Positions 37,839 through 46,479 of a stretch of 64,000 nucleotides of DNA are shown here, one piece after another. The notes under the pieces were generated by a model, which worked only from the letters and a program-made list of their open reading frames with translations, was not told where the DNA came from and made no database searches. This DNA comes from an uncultured Bacteroidales bacterium (GTDB lineage: Bacteria > Bacteroidota > Bacteroidia > Bacteroidales > UBA932): assembly GCA_947303465.1 (NCBI GenBank), contig CAMYYI010000002.1, positions 1-64,000 of the forward strand, read 5' to 3'. The position numbers were made by a program, and so were the translations under genes. The stretch's first letter is position 1, and every line of letters begins with the position of its first letter.

Positions 37839-39260
37839 ATGACAGACGACATACTGAAAGGGCTATTCGAATCCTACTCTGGCCGGCAACTGTCGGAGAA
37901 GACCGAACTGCCCACCTCCGGCAGCCACAGGCGCTATTACCGCCTCAAGGGAGGCAATATCTCCATCATAGGGGTACTCGGTACCGACTATGATGAAAAC
38001 AAGGCTTTCATCACCCTTTCCCGCCATTTCAAGGAAAAAGGCATCAATGTGCCTACAGTGCTTGCAGTTTCAGAGGACGGCATGTCCTATATCCAGGAGG
38101 ACCTGGGCGATAAAATGCTCTTCGACCAGCTGTCGCAGGGAAGGGAAAGCGGACGGTACAGTTCTTACGAGACTTCCCTGCTGTGCCGCACCATAGAGAG
38201 GCTGCCCAGGCTCCAGTTCAAAGGGGCGGAAGGGCTCGACTGGAGCATATGCTATCCCCAGCGGCAGTTCGACGCCCGGATGGTGGACTTCGACCTAAAC
38301 TATTTCAAATACTGCTTCCTCAAGGCAACCGGCTTGGAGTTCAACGAGATACAGCTGCAGGACGACTTCGAGCGCTTCAAGGCCGACCTGCTGAAGGACG
38401 ACACAGACACCTTCCTGTACCGCGATTTCCAGGCACGCAATGTCATAATCAAGGATGACGAGCCCTACTTCATCGACTATCAGAGCGGAAGACGAGGTCC
38501 GATCTATTATGACGTAGCCTCTTTTATCTGGCAGGCCCGCTCCCGCTTTCCCGACGAGCTCAAGCAGGAACTGATACGCAGTTACCTGAGGACCCTGCGC
38601 AGCTACACGGAGGTCGATGAAGAGCAGTTCAACGCCCGCCTGCGCCTGTTTGTACTCTTCCGTACCCTGCAGGTTCTTGGAGCATACGGATACCGCGGTT
38701 ACTTCGAAAAGAAGCCGCACTTCCTCGCCAGCGTGCCGTACGCACTGGACAACATACGCAGCCTGCTCAAGACTCCGTTCGACGATTATCCCTACCTTAA
38801 CGGGATCCTGGACAAGCTGACCAGGATGCCTCAGTTCTACGAAATTGCAGAAGAGCGGAGGCTGGAGGTGCATATCTACAGTTTCGCCTACAAGAAAGGC
38901 ATTCCGGCAGACAATACCGGCAACGGAGGAGGCTATGTATTCGACTGCCGGTCCGTAAACAACCCTGGCAAATATGAGCATTACCGCCAGTTCAACGGGA
39001 ACGATCCGGAAGTGATCAAGTTCCTGGAGGATGACGGCGAAGTATTTGTTTTCCTGGAGAGCGTCTACAAGCTGGTTGATGCCCACGTAGAGCGCTTTAT
39101 CGAACGCAAATTCACGCATTTGCAGGTATGCTTCGGATGCACGGGAGGACAGCACCGCTCGGTCTTCTGTGCTGAGCATCTGGCTCGTCATCTGGCCGGA
39201 AAGTACGACGTCCGGGTAAAGATTACCCACAGGGAACTAGACATAGAAAAGACGCTCTGA
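37839..39260 (+). CDS. amgK: AmgK-type sugar kinase fused to a RapZ C-terminal domain
   Basis: Protein of 473 aa. Residues 1-330 form an aminoglycoside phosphotransferase fold with SGSHRRYYRLKGG near residue 27, the catalytic YRDFQARNVIIKDDEPYFID block near 195 and GRRGPIYYDVAS near 222, as in AmgK, the anomeric kinase for MurNAc and GlcNAc. Residues about 340-473 match the RapZ C-terminal domain (VHIYSFAYKKGIPAD, FDCRSVNNPG, CFGCTGGQHRSVF, VKITHRELD), which in E. coli binds glucosamine-6-phosphate and an RNase E adaptor site. The RapZ P-loop kinase domain is absent. With murU next door it should feed recycled wall sugars into UDP-MurNAc; the RapZ part may sense the amino-sugar state. Confidence 0.88.
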   Translation: MTDDILKGLFESYSGRQLSEKTELPTSGSHRRYYRLKGGNISIIGVLGTDYDENKAFITLSRHFKEKGINVPTVLAVSEDGMSYIQEDLGDKMLFDQLSQGRESGRYSSYETSLLCRTIERLPRLQFKGAEGLDWSICYPQRQFDARMVDFDLNYFKYCFLKATGLEFNEIQLQDDFERFKADLLKDDTDTFLYRDFQARNVIIKDDEPYFIDYQSGRRGPIYYDVASFIWQARSRFPDELKQELIRSYLRTLRSYTEVDEEQFNARLRLFVLFRTLQVLGAYGYRGYFEKKPHFLASVPYALDNIRSLLKTPFDDYPYLNGILDKLTRMPQFYEIAEERRLEVHIYSFAYKKGIPADNTGNGGGYVFDCRSVNNPGKYEHYRQFNGNDPEVIKFLEDDGEVFVFLESVYKLVDAHVERFIERKFTHLQVCFGCTGGQHRSVFCAEHLARHLAGKYDVRVKITHRELDIEKTL

Positions 39261-39263
39261 GTC

Positions 39264-40097
39264 ATGAAGGCAATGGTGTTTGCAGCCGGGCTCGGCACGC
39301 GGCTAAAACCGCTTACGGACAGCATTCCAAAGGCTCTGGTACCGGTCTGCGGACAGCCTCTCCTTTACCATGTACTGAACAAGCTGCGCGATGCCGGATA
39401 CGACGACATAGTCGTTAACGTGCATCATTTTGCCGGGCAGATCCGGGAATACCTGGCCGGGCACGACTTCGGCGTAAAGATTTCCATCTCCGACGAATCC
39501 GACCTGCTTCGCGAAACCGGCGGCGGCATCCGGCACGCCCGGAGATTCCTGAACGGCTCCGGAGAGGACAGGGCAAACGGCTCCGTGACGGACAAGGCAC
39601 TTCGGGGCGAAAGATTTGGGAAAAGCCCCTCCGAACCTATGTCCTCTCCGGAGCCGTTCCTGGTTCATAATGTGGACATCATATCCGACCTGGATCTCAG
39701 ATGGTTCCGGGAACAATGGCGCCCCGGAGCCCTGGCGACCCTGCTGGTAAGTGAGAGACAGACACAAAGATATCTGCTGTTTGACGATGACATGCGCCTG
39801 GTCGGCTGGACCAATATCGCTACCGGTGAAGTACGCAGTCCGCACAGGAATCTGAAACCGGAGAAATGCCGCCGCCTCGCCTTTGCCGGCATACACGACA
39901 TCTCCCCTGCCATTTTTGATTTATTTGAAGAACGCCTGTACCCCGAGCGCTTCCCCATCATGGATTTCTATCTGGACGTCTGCGCAGAGTATCCCATCTA
40001 CGGAGCCGCGCCGGAAAAGCTTACTATGATAGATGTGGGCAAACTGGACAGCCTTGAAGCGGCTAACGCCCTTGTTCGTAGTCTCGTAAAGCCTTGA
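39264..40097 (+). CDS. murU: MurU-like sugar-1-phosphate nucleotidyltransferase with an in-frame palindromic insertion
   Basis: NTP-transferase of 277 aa; N-terminal MVFAAGLGTRLKPLTDSIPK is the nucleotide-binding loop, and PFLVHNVDIISDLDL holds the metal-binding aspartate. Next to AmgK it should make UDP-MurNAc or UDP-GlcNAc from the sugar 1-phosphate. Homologues have about 240 residues; this one has an extra stretch of roughly 33 residues (about 97-131, containing VTDKALRGERFGKSPSEP) between HARRFLNGS and EPFLVHN. That stretch coincides with palindromic element D. The core motifs remain intact. The 3' end overlaps the convergent AgcS gene by 35 bases. Confidence 0.87.
   Translation: MKAMVFAAGLGTRLKPLTDSIPKALVPVCGQPLLYHVLNKLRDAGYDDIVVNVHHFAGQIREYLAGHDFGVKISISDESDLLRETGGGIRHARRFLNGSGEDRANGSVTDKALRGERFGKSPSEPMSSPEPFLVHNVDIISDLDLRWFREQWRPGALATLLVSERQTQRYLLFDDDMRLVGWTNIATGEVRSPHRNLKPEKCRRLAFAGIHDISPAIFDLFEERLYPERFPIMDFYLDVCAEYPIYGAAPEKLTMIDVGKLDSLEAANALVRSLVKP
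39551..39659. repeat. Palindromic repeat element D, in frame inside murU (109 bp)
   Basis: Perfect 20-base terminal inverted repeats (39551-39570 and 39640-39659, arm beginning GAACGGCTCCGG). The right arm includes the codons for the conserved EPF, and the left arm is its inverse, so host sequence appears copied in inverted orientation. The inner part has a weaker stem TTCGGGGC...GCCCCTCCGAA. The host reading frame is kept. Confidence 0.78.
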
Positions 40098-41397
40098 AAC
40101 CCTGCTTGGAAAGCAGCAGGAGGGCGATTACGTTCACCCAGGCCTGTATACCTACCGCTATATCTCCGAGATCCCAGGTAACGGTACTTTCATAGATTGT
40201 CCCGATTACCGCCGCAGCCAGAAGGAACACCCTGAGGAACAACACCAGAGCCTTCTCTAAACGGCTGCCCTGACGCTTGCGCATCAGGTATATCAGGCTT
40301 GACTCCGAATAGAAATAATAGGCCATGATGGTGGTGTACACAAAGAACACCATGGCTATGCTGACAAACTGGGAGCCGAAACCGGGGAAAACAGTATCTA
40401 CCGCAGCCTGGGTATAACCGGCAAAATTGTTTCCCATATCCTGCGGGGCTGCTATCAGGATCATCAGGGCAGTCGCCGTGCATACGAAAAGGGTATCCAC
40501 ATAGACCGAGAAACTCTGGGCGAAGCCCTGGCGCACCGGATGGCTGACGTCAGCAGACGCAGACACTATGGCCCCGCTGCCCTGTCCCGCCTCGTTGGAG
40601 AAGATGCCGCGCTTGACACCCATCATGATGGTGGTACCGAGGGCTCCCCCGCCTATTGCGCCCGCCCCGAAAGCACCCTGGAAAATCTGCTTGAATACAC
40701 CGGGCACGGCCTCCAGATTGCAGCAGATGACAATCAGCGCCACTATGATGTAGCCCAGAGCCATGAAAGGAGTAACTACGGAAGACACCCTGGATATACT
40801 CTTGACGCCCCCGAAAATCACAATTCCCAGCACTATCGCAAGGCCTATTCCGGCATAGACGGGAGGAACTCCGAAGGCATTGCTCATGGACGTACCCAGG
40901 CCGTTTGCCTGAACGGTCACAAGGCAGATGCCGTACCCGACCAATCCGGAGACGGCAAAGAAAACGCCCAGCCATTTCTGCTTCAGCCCTGCCTCAATAT
41001 AGCTGAAAGGGCCGCCGCGAAAGCCGGTTTCGTGATGGAACTTGTATATCTGGGCCAGGGTGGACTCTATAAATGCCGTAGCCGCGCCGAAAAAGGCGAT
41101 GAGCCACATCCAGAAAACCGAGCCGGGGCCACCTATTGCAATGGCGGTTGCCACGCCCACTATATTACCTGTGCCGATTCGCCCGGAAAGGGCCATGCAA
41201 AAGGCCTCGAATGATGATATGCCCTTGCCCTTCCCCGCCTTTACCGCGAAGAGTGATTTGAGCATGTCCTTGAAATGCCGGACCTGGACGAAGCGGGTGC
41301 CGGCAGTGAAAAACAGCCCTGCGAAAATAAGGAGCACCACCAGAGCCGGGCTCCATATTATCTTGCTGATCTGAGATACTGTTTCTGCGAAATTCAC
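40063..41397 (-). CDS. Alanine/glycine:cation symporter (AgcS family)
   Basis: Sodium-coupled amino-acid symporter of 444 aa with about 10-11 membrane segments. Family blocks are ISSFEAFCMALSGRIGTGNIVGVATAIAIGGPG near residue 62, GFRGGPFSYIEAGLK near 125 and GTTIMMGVKRGIFSNEAGQGSGAI near 255. It brings alanine or glycine in across the inner membrane with Na+. The start is a GTG at 41397 preceded closely by GGA; no better ATG lies near the family N-terminus. Its 3' end overlaps murU on the opposite strand by 35 bases. Confidence 0.92.
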   Translation of the reverse strand: MNFAETVSQISKIIWSPALVVLLIFAGLFFTAGTRFVQVRHFKDMLKSLFAVKAGKGKGISSFEAFCMALSGRIGTGNIVGVATAIAIGGPGSVFWMWLIAFFGAATAFIESTLAQIYKFHHETGFRGGPFSYIEAGLKQKWLGVFFAVSGLVGYGICLVTVQANGLGTSMSNAFGVPPVYAGIGLAIVLGIVIFGGVKSISRVSSVVTPFMALGYIIVALIVICCNLEAVPGVFKQIFQGAFGAGAIGGGALGTTIMMGVKRGIFSNEAGQGSGAIVSASADVSHPVRQGFAQSFSVYVDTLFVCTATALMILIAAPQDMGNNFAGYTQAAVDTVFPGFGSQFVSIAMVFFVYTTIMAYYFYSESSLIYLMRKRQGSRLEKALVLFLRVFLLAAAVIGTIYESTVTWDLGDIAVGIQAWVNVIALLLLSKQGFKALRDYEQGR

Positions 41398-41425
41398 TCC
41401 GCAAGATAGTCAATTAATACGACTA

Positions 41426-42013
41426 TCACAATAGCGTATGCACGCTGATTACCAGGCCACTGTCAGCGGCAAGCAGAATCTGGCGCATAAGGCGCTTGTC
41501 AAGGGCTATACAGCCGCCGGTCCAGTTCTTGGCGCCCTTGCAATGCACGAAGATTGCAGAACCCATGGGCCAGATTCCGTCAGCATTGTAGTCGGTTTCT
41601 ATGCCATAGTCATATTCCGGCGACAGTTCCCACATCCGCTCTCCTCCACAGCCAGCCTGAGGCTCCGTGCCGCCGGTCTGGATTATCCGGTTGTAGTTGG
41701 GCCCTTTTTCGTCACAGGCTATGGTTCCGGGAACCACTCTCAGATACGGCAGGCGGCTGCCCGGGTCCGGCAGTATCCCGAAGGCCCGCAGAGGCCTGAG
41801 TTCACCCAGAGGAGTCTTGGCATCGCCTTCCTCCAATTTACCCGGCCCGAACTTGCCGACATATGCCGTTCCCCTGCGGACAAGCCGCCAGCGGCTGCCA
41901 TCTTTTACGTAGAAACGCACGAGGGCATTTGAGCCTCCTGTGCATTCCACTGCAAGAAGCTGCCGGGCCCCGGGGTCCGCTGCAAGCCTGTCTTTAACCG
42001 GTTTCCAATTCAT
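41426..42013 (-). CDS. L,D-transpeptidase (YkuD-like) domain protein without visible signal peptide
   Basis: Protein of 195 aa from ATG 42013. The YkuD-type core runs from LLAVECTGGSNALVRFYVKDG through GDAKTPLGELRPL (near residue 67) to the active-site loop AIFVHCKGAKNWTGGCIALDK near residue 155-175, with catalytic cysteine in GGCIAL and histidine in VHCKG. Such enzymes make 3-3 cross-links or anchor proteins to peptidoglycan, normally outside the membrane. No signal peptide is seen with this start; the longer track ORF reads antisense through the permease and adds no signal either. The start overlaps the permease stop by 4 bases (ATGA). Confidence 0.82.
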   Translation of the reverse strand: MNWKPVKDRLAADPGARQLLAVECTGGSNALVRFYVKDGSRWRLVRRGTAYVGKFGPGKLEEGDAKTPLGELRPLRAFGILPDPGSRLPYLRVVPGTIACDEKGPNYNRIIQTGGTEPQAGCGGERMWELSPEYDYGIETDYNADGIWPMGSAIFVHCKGAKNWTGGCIALDKRLMRQILLAADSGLVISVHTLL

Positions 42014-42798
42014 TTGCGTATGAAAAGTATAGCCATCAGAGGCAGGGCAATAATAGCCATGGTTGCACTGATGGGAAGATAAATGCCGAAGTTGACGTAC
42101 TGCACCACCAGATAGGTTATCAGCAAAAGGCCCACACCCATAAGCGAAGAAATGATATAGTGGATGCGTATGTCCTCTTTCTTGCAGAGAATGCGACTGA
42201 GATTGGGCACGCCGAGGGAAATGAATCCTATGGGACCGCAGATACTTACTGCGCTGGTAACCAGAAACATAATTGCCAGCAGGCTGAATGCCTTGTGAGG
42301 CTTGCTGAGCTCGATTTCTCCCCTGAAATGCCTGGTCAGACGGCCGCTGTCTGCAATGGCGGCGGCAAGTCCCAAAGCGAAAAGGCACAGCGAGAAAATG
42401 ATGTCCGCTGTAGTGACGCCTTCCAGCCTGAAGTTGGCTGCCCCCCAGAGGTAATACTGCTTGAGAAGGTCTCCGTTGGGCGCATTAGTCACAACTATGG
42501 TCCCCAGGGAACCGATGAATGTGCCGAAGAGTATGCCGAAGGTAATCAGGCTCTGGGTGTTCACCCTCAGGGTGACGAAGAAGCACACTATGGTGCATAT
42601 AAGCGTACACACGAAGCTGCCCACGGTAAGGGAGCACCAGCCGGACATGGTAGCCGCCGCGGCGCCAAGGCAGGCTGCGCTGCCAAGGCCCAGACTGTAG
42701 ACATCGCCCAGCTGGTTACGCCAGAGGTACTGCATCTGGATACCGCCCACAGGAAGGGCGATACCGGACAGCAGTACGTATAGAAGGCTAAGAAGCAC
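42010..42798 (-). CDS. FecCD-family ABC permease-like protein, short and without partner genes
   Basis: Membrane protein of 262 aa with about 8 hydrophobic segments. LSGIALPVGGIQMQYLWRNQL, GILFGTFIGSLGTI and the CGPIGFISLGVPNLSRIL block near residue 185 match iron-siderophore/cobalamin permeases, where the last normally reads GFVGLVVPH.AR. Normal length is about 330, so one or two N-terminal segments are missing, and the conserved histidine is replaced by asparagine. No ATPase or substrate-binding protein is encoded nearby. The start is GTG 42798, overlapping the rny stop by one base. It may work with distant partners or be degenerating. Confidence 0.7.
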   Translation of the reverse strand: MLLSLLYVLLSGIALPVGGIQMQYLWRNQLGDVYSLGLGSAACLGAAAATMSGWCSLTVGSFVCTLICTIVCFFVTLRVNTQSLITFGILFGTFIGSLGTIVVTNAPNGDLLKQYYLWGAANFRLEGVTTADIIFSLCLFALGLAAAIADSGRLTRHFRGEIELSKPHKAFSLLAIMFLVTSAVSICGPIGFISLGVPNLSRILCKKEDIRIHYIISSLMGVGLLLITYLVVQYVNFGIYLPISATMAIIALPLMAILFIRK

Positions 42799-44336
42799 TA
42801 TTTGGCTATCGCTACGCTACGGGTCTCACGGATAACCGTAATCTTGACCTGTCCGGGATAAGTCATCTCATCCTGGATGCGCTGGGCGATATCGGTGGAG
42901 AGGCGTGCAGCCTGGTCATCGCTGACCTCGTCGGCTCCGACAATAACACGCAGCTCACGGCCGGCCTGTATTGCATAGGACTTGGTCACGCCCGGATAAG
43001 AGGCAGCGAGGTCTTCCATGCCCTTCAGGCGCTTGATGTAAGACTCTATAACCTCACGGCGTGCACCGGGACGGGCTCCGGAAATGGCGTCACCTACGAG
43101 CACCAGAGGCGCATAGATGGTAGTCATTTCCATCTCCTCGTGGTGGGCGCCTATACAGTTGCAGATTTCGGGACGCTCCTTGTACTGCTCTGCAAGCTTG
43201 GCTCCGAGCAGGGCGTGAGGCAGCTCGGGTTCCTCTTCGGAGACCTTGCCTATATCGTGGAGCAAACCGGCACGCTTTGCAAGCTTGGGATTGAGGCCGA
43301 GCTCGGAAGCCATAATGGCGCAGATGTTTGCAACTTCGCGGGAGTGCTGCAGCAGGTTCTGTCCGTAGGAGCTGCGGTACTTCATACGGCCTATCATGCG
43401 CACGAGCTCGATATTGAGCCCATGGATGCCAAGGTCTATGCAGGTACGCTTACCGGTCTCGAGAATCTCCTCCTCCAGCTGCTTGCTCACTTTGGCCACC
43501 ACTTCCTCTATACGGGCGGGATGGATGCGGCCGTCTATGACCAGCTGATGAAGCGACAGCCTGGCGACCTCCCTGCGGACCGGATCGAAGGCGCTGATAA
43601 GGATGGCGTCGGGAGTATCGTCAACCACAATCTCCACTCCGGTGGCCGCTTCTAGAGCGCGGATGTTGCGGCCCTCACGTCCTATGATACGGCCCTTCAC
43701 TTCGTCGTTGTCGATAGGGAAAGTGGTAACGGCATTCTCTATCGCAGTTTCCGTTGCGGTGCGCTGTATCGTATTGATTACTATTCGTTTTGCCTCCTTG
43801 GCAGCATTCAGGCGGGCCTCATCCATGGTCTCGTTTATGTAGGCCTGGGCCTCAGTGCGGGCCTCAGCCTTCATGTTTTCAACGAGCATGTTCTTGGCAT
43901 CCTGCGCGCTCATTCCGGCAATGGTCTCGAGCTGGCGGTTTGCCTGAGCCCTCAGGACTTCGGCCTCCTCCATCTTTGCCTCAAGGACGGCCTTCTGTGC
44001 GTTTACCTGGCCGCGCTGCGAATCCAGGTCGTGCTGCTTCTTGTTCAGCTCCTGAGCCTGCTGGTTCAGCTGGTTCTCACGGTTCTTGATATTGTTTTCG
44101 CGATCACGGAGCTCATTGTTGCGCTGGTTGCACTTCTGGTCGTGCTCACTCTTTAGCTGTATGAATTTTTCCTTGGCCTGAAGGATTTTCTGCTGCTTGA
44201 TGTTCTCCCCTTCAAGTTCCGCCTTTTCTATGATTGCTGCAGCCCGGCCCTTGGAGGCGGCGCGGCTGACCGCTATATAGATTGCCAACGCGATGACTGC
44301 ACCTGCGATAGCTGATAATATGTAATACAAAAGCAT
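42798..44336 (-). CDS. rny: Ribonuclease Y
   Basis: Membrane-anchored endoribonuclease that starts mRNA decay (512 aa). An N-terminal membrane segment ([20 protein letters not shown]) leads into a long coiled coil (residues about 30-190), a KH domain with [19 protein letters not shown] near residue 214, and an HD domain with [21 protein letters not shown] near residue 352. Family length and order are exact. The predicted promoter is TAAATTTG on the minus strand at 44367-44360. The permease and transpeptidase genes follow with overlapping stops and starts. Confidence 0.96.
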   Translation of the reverse strand: MLLYYILSAIAGAVIALAIYIAVSRAASKGRAAAIIEKAELEGENIKQQKILQAKEKFIQLKSEHDQKCNQRNNELRDRENNIKNRENQLNQQAQELNKKQHDLDSQRGQVNAQKAVLEAKMEEAEVLRAQANRQLETIAGMSAQDAKNMLVENMKAEARTEAQAYINETMDEARLNAAKEAKRIVINTIQRTATETAIENAVTTFPIDNDEVKGRIIGREGRNIRALEAATGVEIVVDDTPDAILISAFDPVRREVARLSLHQLVIDGRIHPARIEEVVAKVSKQLEEEILETGKRTCIDLGIHGLNIELVRMIGRMKYRSSYGQNLLQHSREVANICAIMASELGLNPKLAKRAGLLHDIGKVSEEEPELPHALLGAKLAEQYKERPEICNCIGAHHEEMEMTTIYAPLVLVGDAISGARPGARREVIESYIKRLKGMEDLAASYPGVTKSYAIQAGRELRVIVGADEVSDDQAARLSTDIAQRIQDEMTYPGQVKITVIRETRSVAIAK

Positions 44337-44340
44337 ATAT

Positions 44341-44367
44341 TTAGGTTTTATTTAACCTACAAATTTA
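44341..44367 (-). promoter_or_regulatory. rny -7 box and 5'-leader hairpin
   Basis: TAAATTTG at 44367-44360 on the minus strand matches the -7 consensus. The short leader then contains the stem AGGTT/AACCT before the ATG at 44336, which could affect translation. The remaining divergent gap to 44486 is AT-rich with no other recognised element. Confidence 0.4.
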
Positions 44368-44486
44368 TCACTTTTCATCGAAATCCGCAATACAGGGCCG
44401 ACAAAAAATGAAATTTTTTAAAATTATGCACAGTATATCGTAAAAAGTATTATTTTTACATATTAAAAGAGAATCGAGGACAAGCG

Positions 44487-46439
44487 ATGAAAACCACACA
44501 CCTGCTGATAACCGCTCTGCTGGCTGTATTCTGCATGGCCGCAGTTTCTTGCGAAGAAAAACCGGAAGACAACAAGGCCGACGACATTGTCACAACTTAT
44601 ATTTCCGTTCCTTCCAACACGGAAATAGAGGAAGGCGCCACCTTCTCGCTTGTAGTTTCCGGCAAGACCAATATCAAGAACGACGACCAGATAATACTGC
44701 GCTCCGTTGCCAACCAGGAGTATGTCTGTCACATAGTGAACATCAAAGACGGATCGCTGCTGGAGTTCGAGCTGGCGGACGGAATAGTCAGCGGAACATA
44801 TAAGATCCTGGTCCGGCGGGGCTCGTCAAACTACTATATAGGCACTACCAACCTTACCATCCTGAGGCCCCTCGGAATTGAGCCGGACCCGTCCACAAGT
44901 GTCTATGGAATAGTCACTTGCGAGGATAAGGGTGTACCGGGAGTGCTGGTTTCCGACGGCCAGGACATAGTCCGGACGGACGAAAGAGGAATATACCAGA
45001 TACAGTCGCAGAAGGCCTGGCAGTACGTGTTCATCATCATCCCTTCCGGGTATGAAGTGCCGTGCCAGGGCATACTGCCCGAGTTCCATGCCACCCTCTC
45101 CAAACCGGCGAACGTGGCCGAGCGCAAGGACTTCGAGCTGATGAAGACTAACAATGACAGGTTCACCCTCTTCGTCTGCGGCGACATGCATCTTGCAAAG
45201 CGCAACAACGACCTTGCCCAGTTTGCCGATGTCGCCAAAACGCTCAACGACGCCATCTCGAAGGCAGGAGGCAAATGCTACTGCATGACTCTGGGAGACA
45301 TGACCTGGGACGTGTACTGGTACAGCAACAGCTACACCTTTCCGCAGTACTTAGAGACTGCGAACGCCAGTTTCAAGGACATTGCCTTCTTCCACACCAT
45401 GGGCAACCACGACAACGACATGAACTCCGTCGGCGACTACAACAAGGCATTCCGTTACACGCGCGACATCGCCCCCACCTTCTATTCTTTCAATCTGGGC
45501 AAGGCGCACTTCATCGTGCTGGACAACATAGACTACAACAACGTAGGCGCCGGAGATGCGCTTCGCGGGGAATATGTGCTAGACTATACCGCCGAGCAGA
45601 TGGCATGGCTGCGAAAAGACCTCTCATACGTTGATGCGTCCACGCCTGTTTTCATCACCTCCCACGCCCCGCTTTCCAGGCCCTCGGGAGCCGAGAGCTT
45701 CAACGACAAGTACATGAGCGGGGCCAACTCGTCCGGAGAGGCCAACATGCAGGATTTCATTGCTTCCCTGAGTGCATACAACGTTCATTTCCTGAGCGGA
45801 CACACCCACAATGTCTTCCACCGCAGGCACAACGACAGGTTCGCCGAGCATAATGAGGGGGCCATCTGTGCATCCTGGTGGTGGTCCGGCAAGGAGACTC
45901 CCGGCCTGCACCTTTCACAGGACGGTGCGCCAGGCGGCTTTGCCGTATGGAGCTTCGACGGCAAGGATTTCAAGTATTCCTTCCGTGCTGCCGGACATGA
46001 CGACAAGTACCAGTTCCGCGCCTACGACATGAACGAGGTGAAGAAGGTCGTGGTTTCGGAAGCCGGCGGCGGCAAGGCCAAGTTCAACGATTTCGTGAGT
46101 GCGGTTTCCGCCTATCCGGCCAATACCATACTGGTTAACGTCTGGGACTATGACGACGGATGGACTGTAAAGATAAGCGAAAACGGCAACGACCTGGCGG
46201 TCTCCAAGGACTATGCTTATGATCCGGCGCATATCATGGCACTTACTGCGCCAAGGTACAAGGCCACCGACTCCCCCAACTTCACAACTGCGAAATGGCC
46301 CCATTTCTTTAAGGCAAAGGCTTCTTCGGCCAATTCCACGGTAACAGTCACAGTTACGGACCGTAACGGCAAAGTGTTCACGGAAACCATGTCCCGGCCA
46401 AAGGCCTTCAATCTGTCTGATTATAAAAACAAATACTAA
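44487..46439 (+). CDS. Calcineurin-like phosphoesterase lipoprotein, first gene of the SusCD locus
   Basis: Lipoprotein of 650 aa (lipobox AAVSC, cysteine 22). A beta-rich Ig-like region (residues about 30-130) and a MetallophosN domain (VTCEDKGVPGVLVSDGQD) precede the metallophosphoesterase domain with motifs CGDMHLAKRNND (near 232), LGDMTWDVY, MGNHDNDM (near 305) and LSGHTHNVFHRR (near 435), then a MetallophosC domain. It should hydrolyse a phosphoester at the cell surface or in the periplasm. It starts 7 bases after a GAGGA ribosome-binding site and is followed 40 bases on by the SusC gene, so it is probably the enzyme of this uptake locus. It is a longer paralogue of the protein at 14999. 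Confidence 0.88.
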   Translation: MKTTHLLITALLAVFCMAAVSCEEKPEDNKADDIVTTYISVPSNTEIEEGATFSLVVSGKTNIKNDDQIILRSVANQEYVCHIVNIKDGSLLEFELADGIVSGTYKILVRRGSSNYYIGTTNLTILRPLGIEPDPSTSVYGIVTCEDKGVPGVLVSDGQDIVRTDERGIYQIQSQKAWQYVFIIIPSGYEVPCQGILPEFHATLSKPANVAERKDFELMKTNNDRFTLFVCGDMHLAKRNNDLAQFADVAKTLNDAISKAGGKCYCMTLGDMTWDVYWYSNSYTFPQYLETANASFKDIAFFHTMGNHDNDMNSVGDYNKAFRYTRDIAPTFYSFNLGKAHFIVLDNIDYNNVGAGDALRGEYVLDYTAEQMAWLRKDLSYVDASTPVFITSHAPLSRPSGAESFNDKYMSGANSSGEANMQDFIASLSAYNVHFLSGHTHNVFHRRHNDRFAEHNEGAICASWWWSGKETPGLHLSQDGAPGGFAVWSFDGKDFKYSFRAAGHDDKYQFRAYDMNEVKKVVVSEAGGGKAKFNDFVSAVSAYPANTILVNVWDYDDGWTVKISENGNDLAVSKDYAYDPAHIMALTAPRYKATDSPNFTTAKWPHFFKAKASSANSTVTVTVTDRNGKVFTETMSRPKAFNLSDYKNKY

Positions 46440-46479
46440 CTCATTAATTATTAACCTTTCAATCTAACCCAAAACCGTT

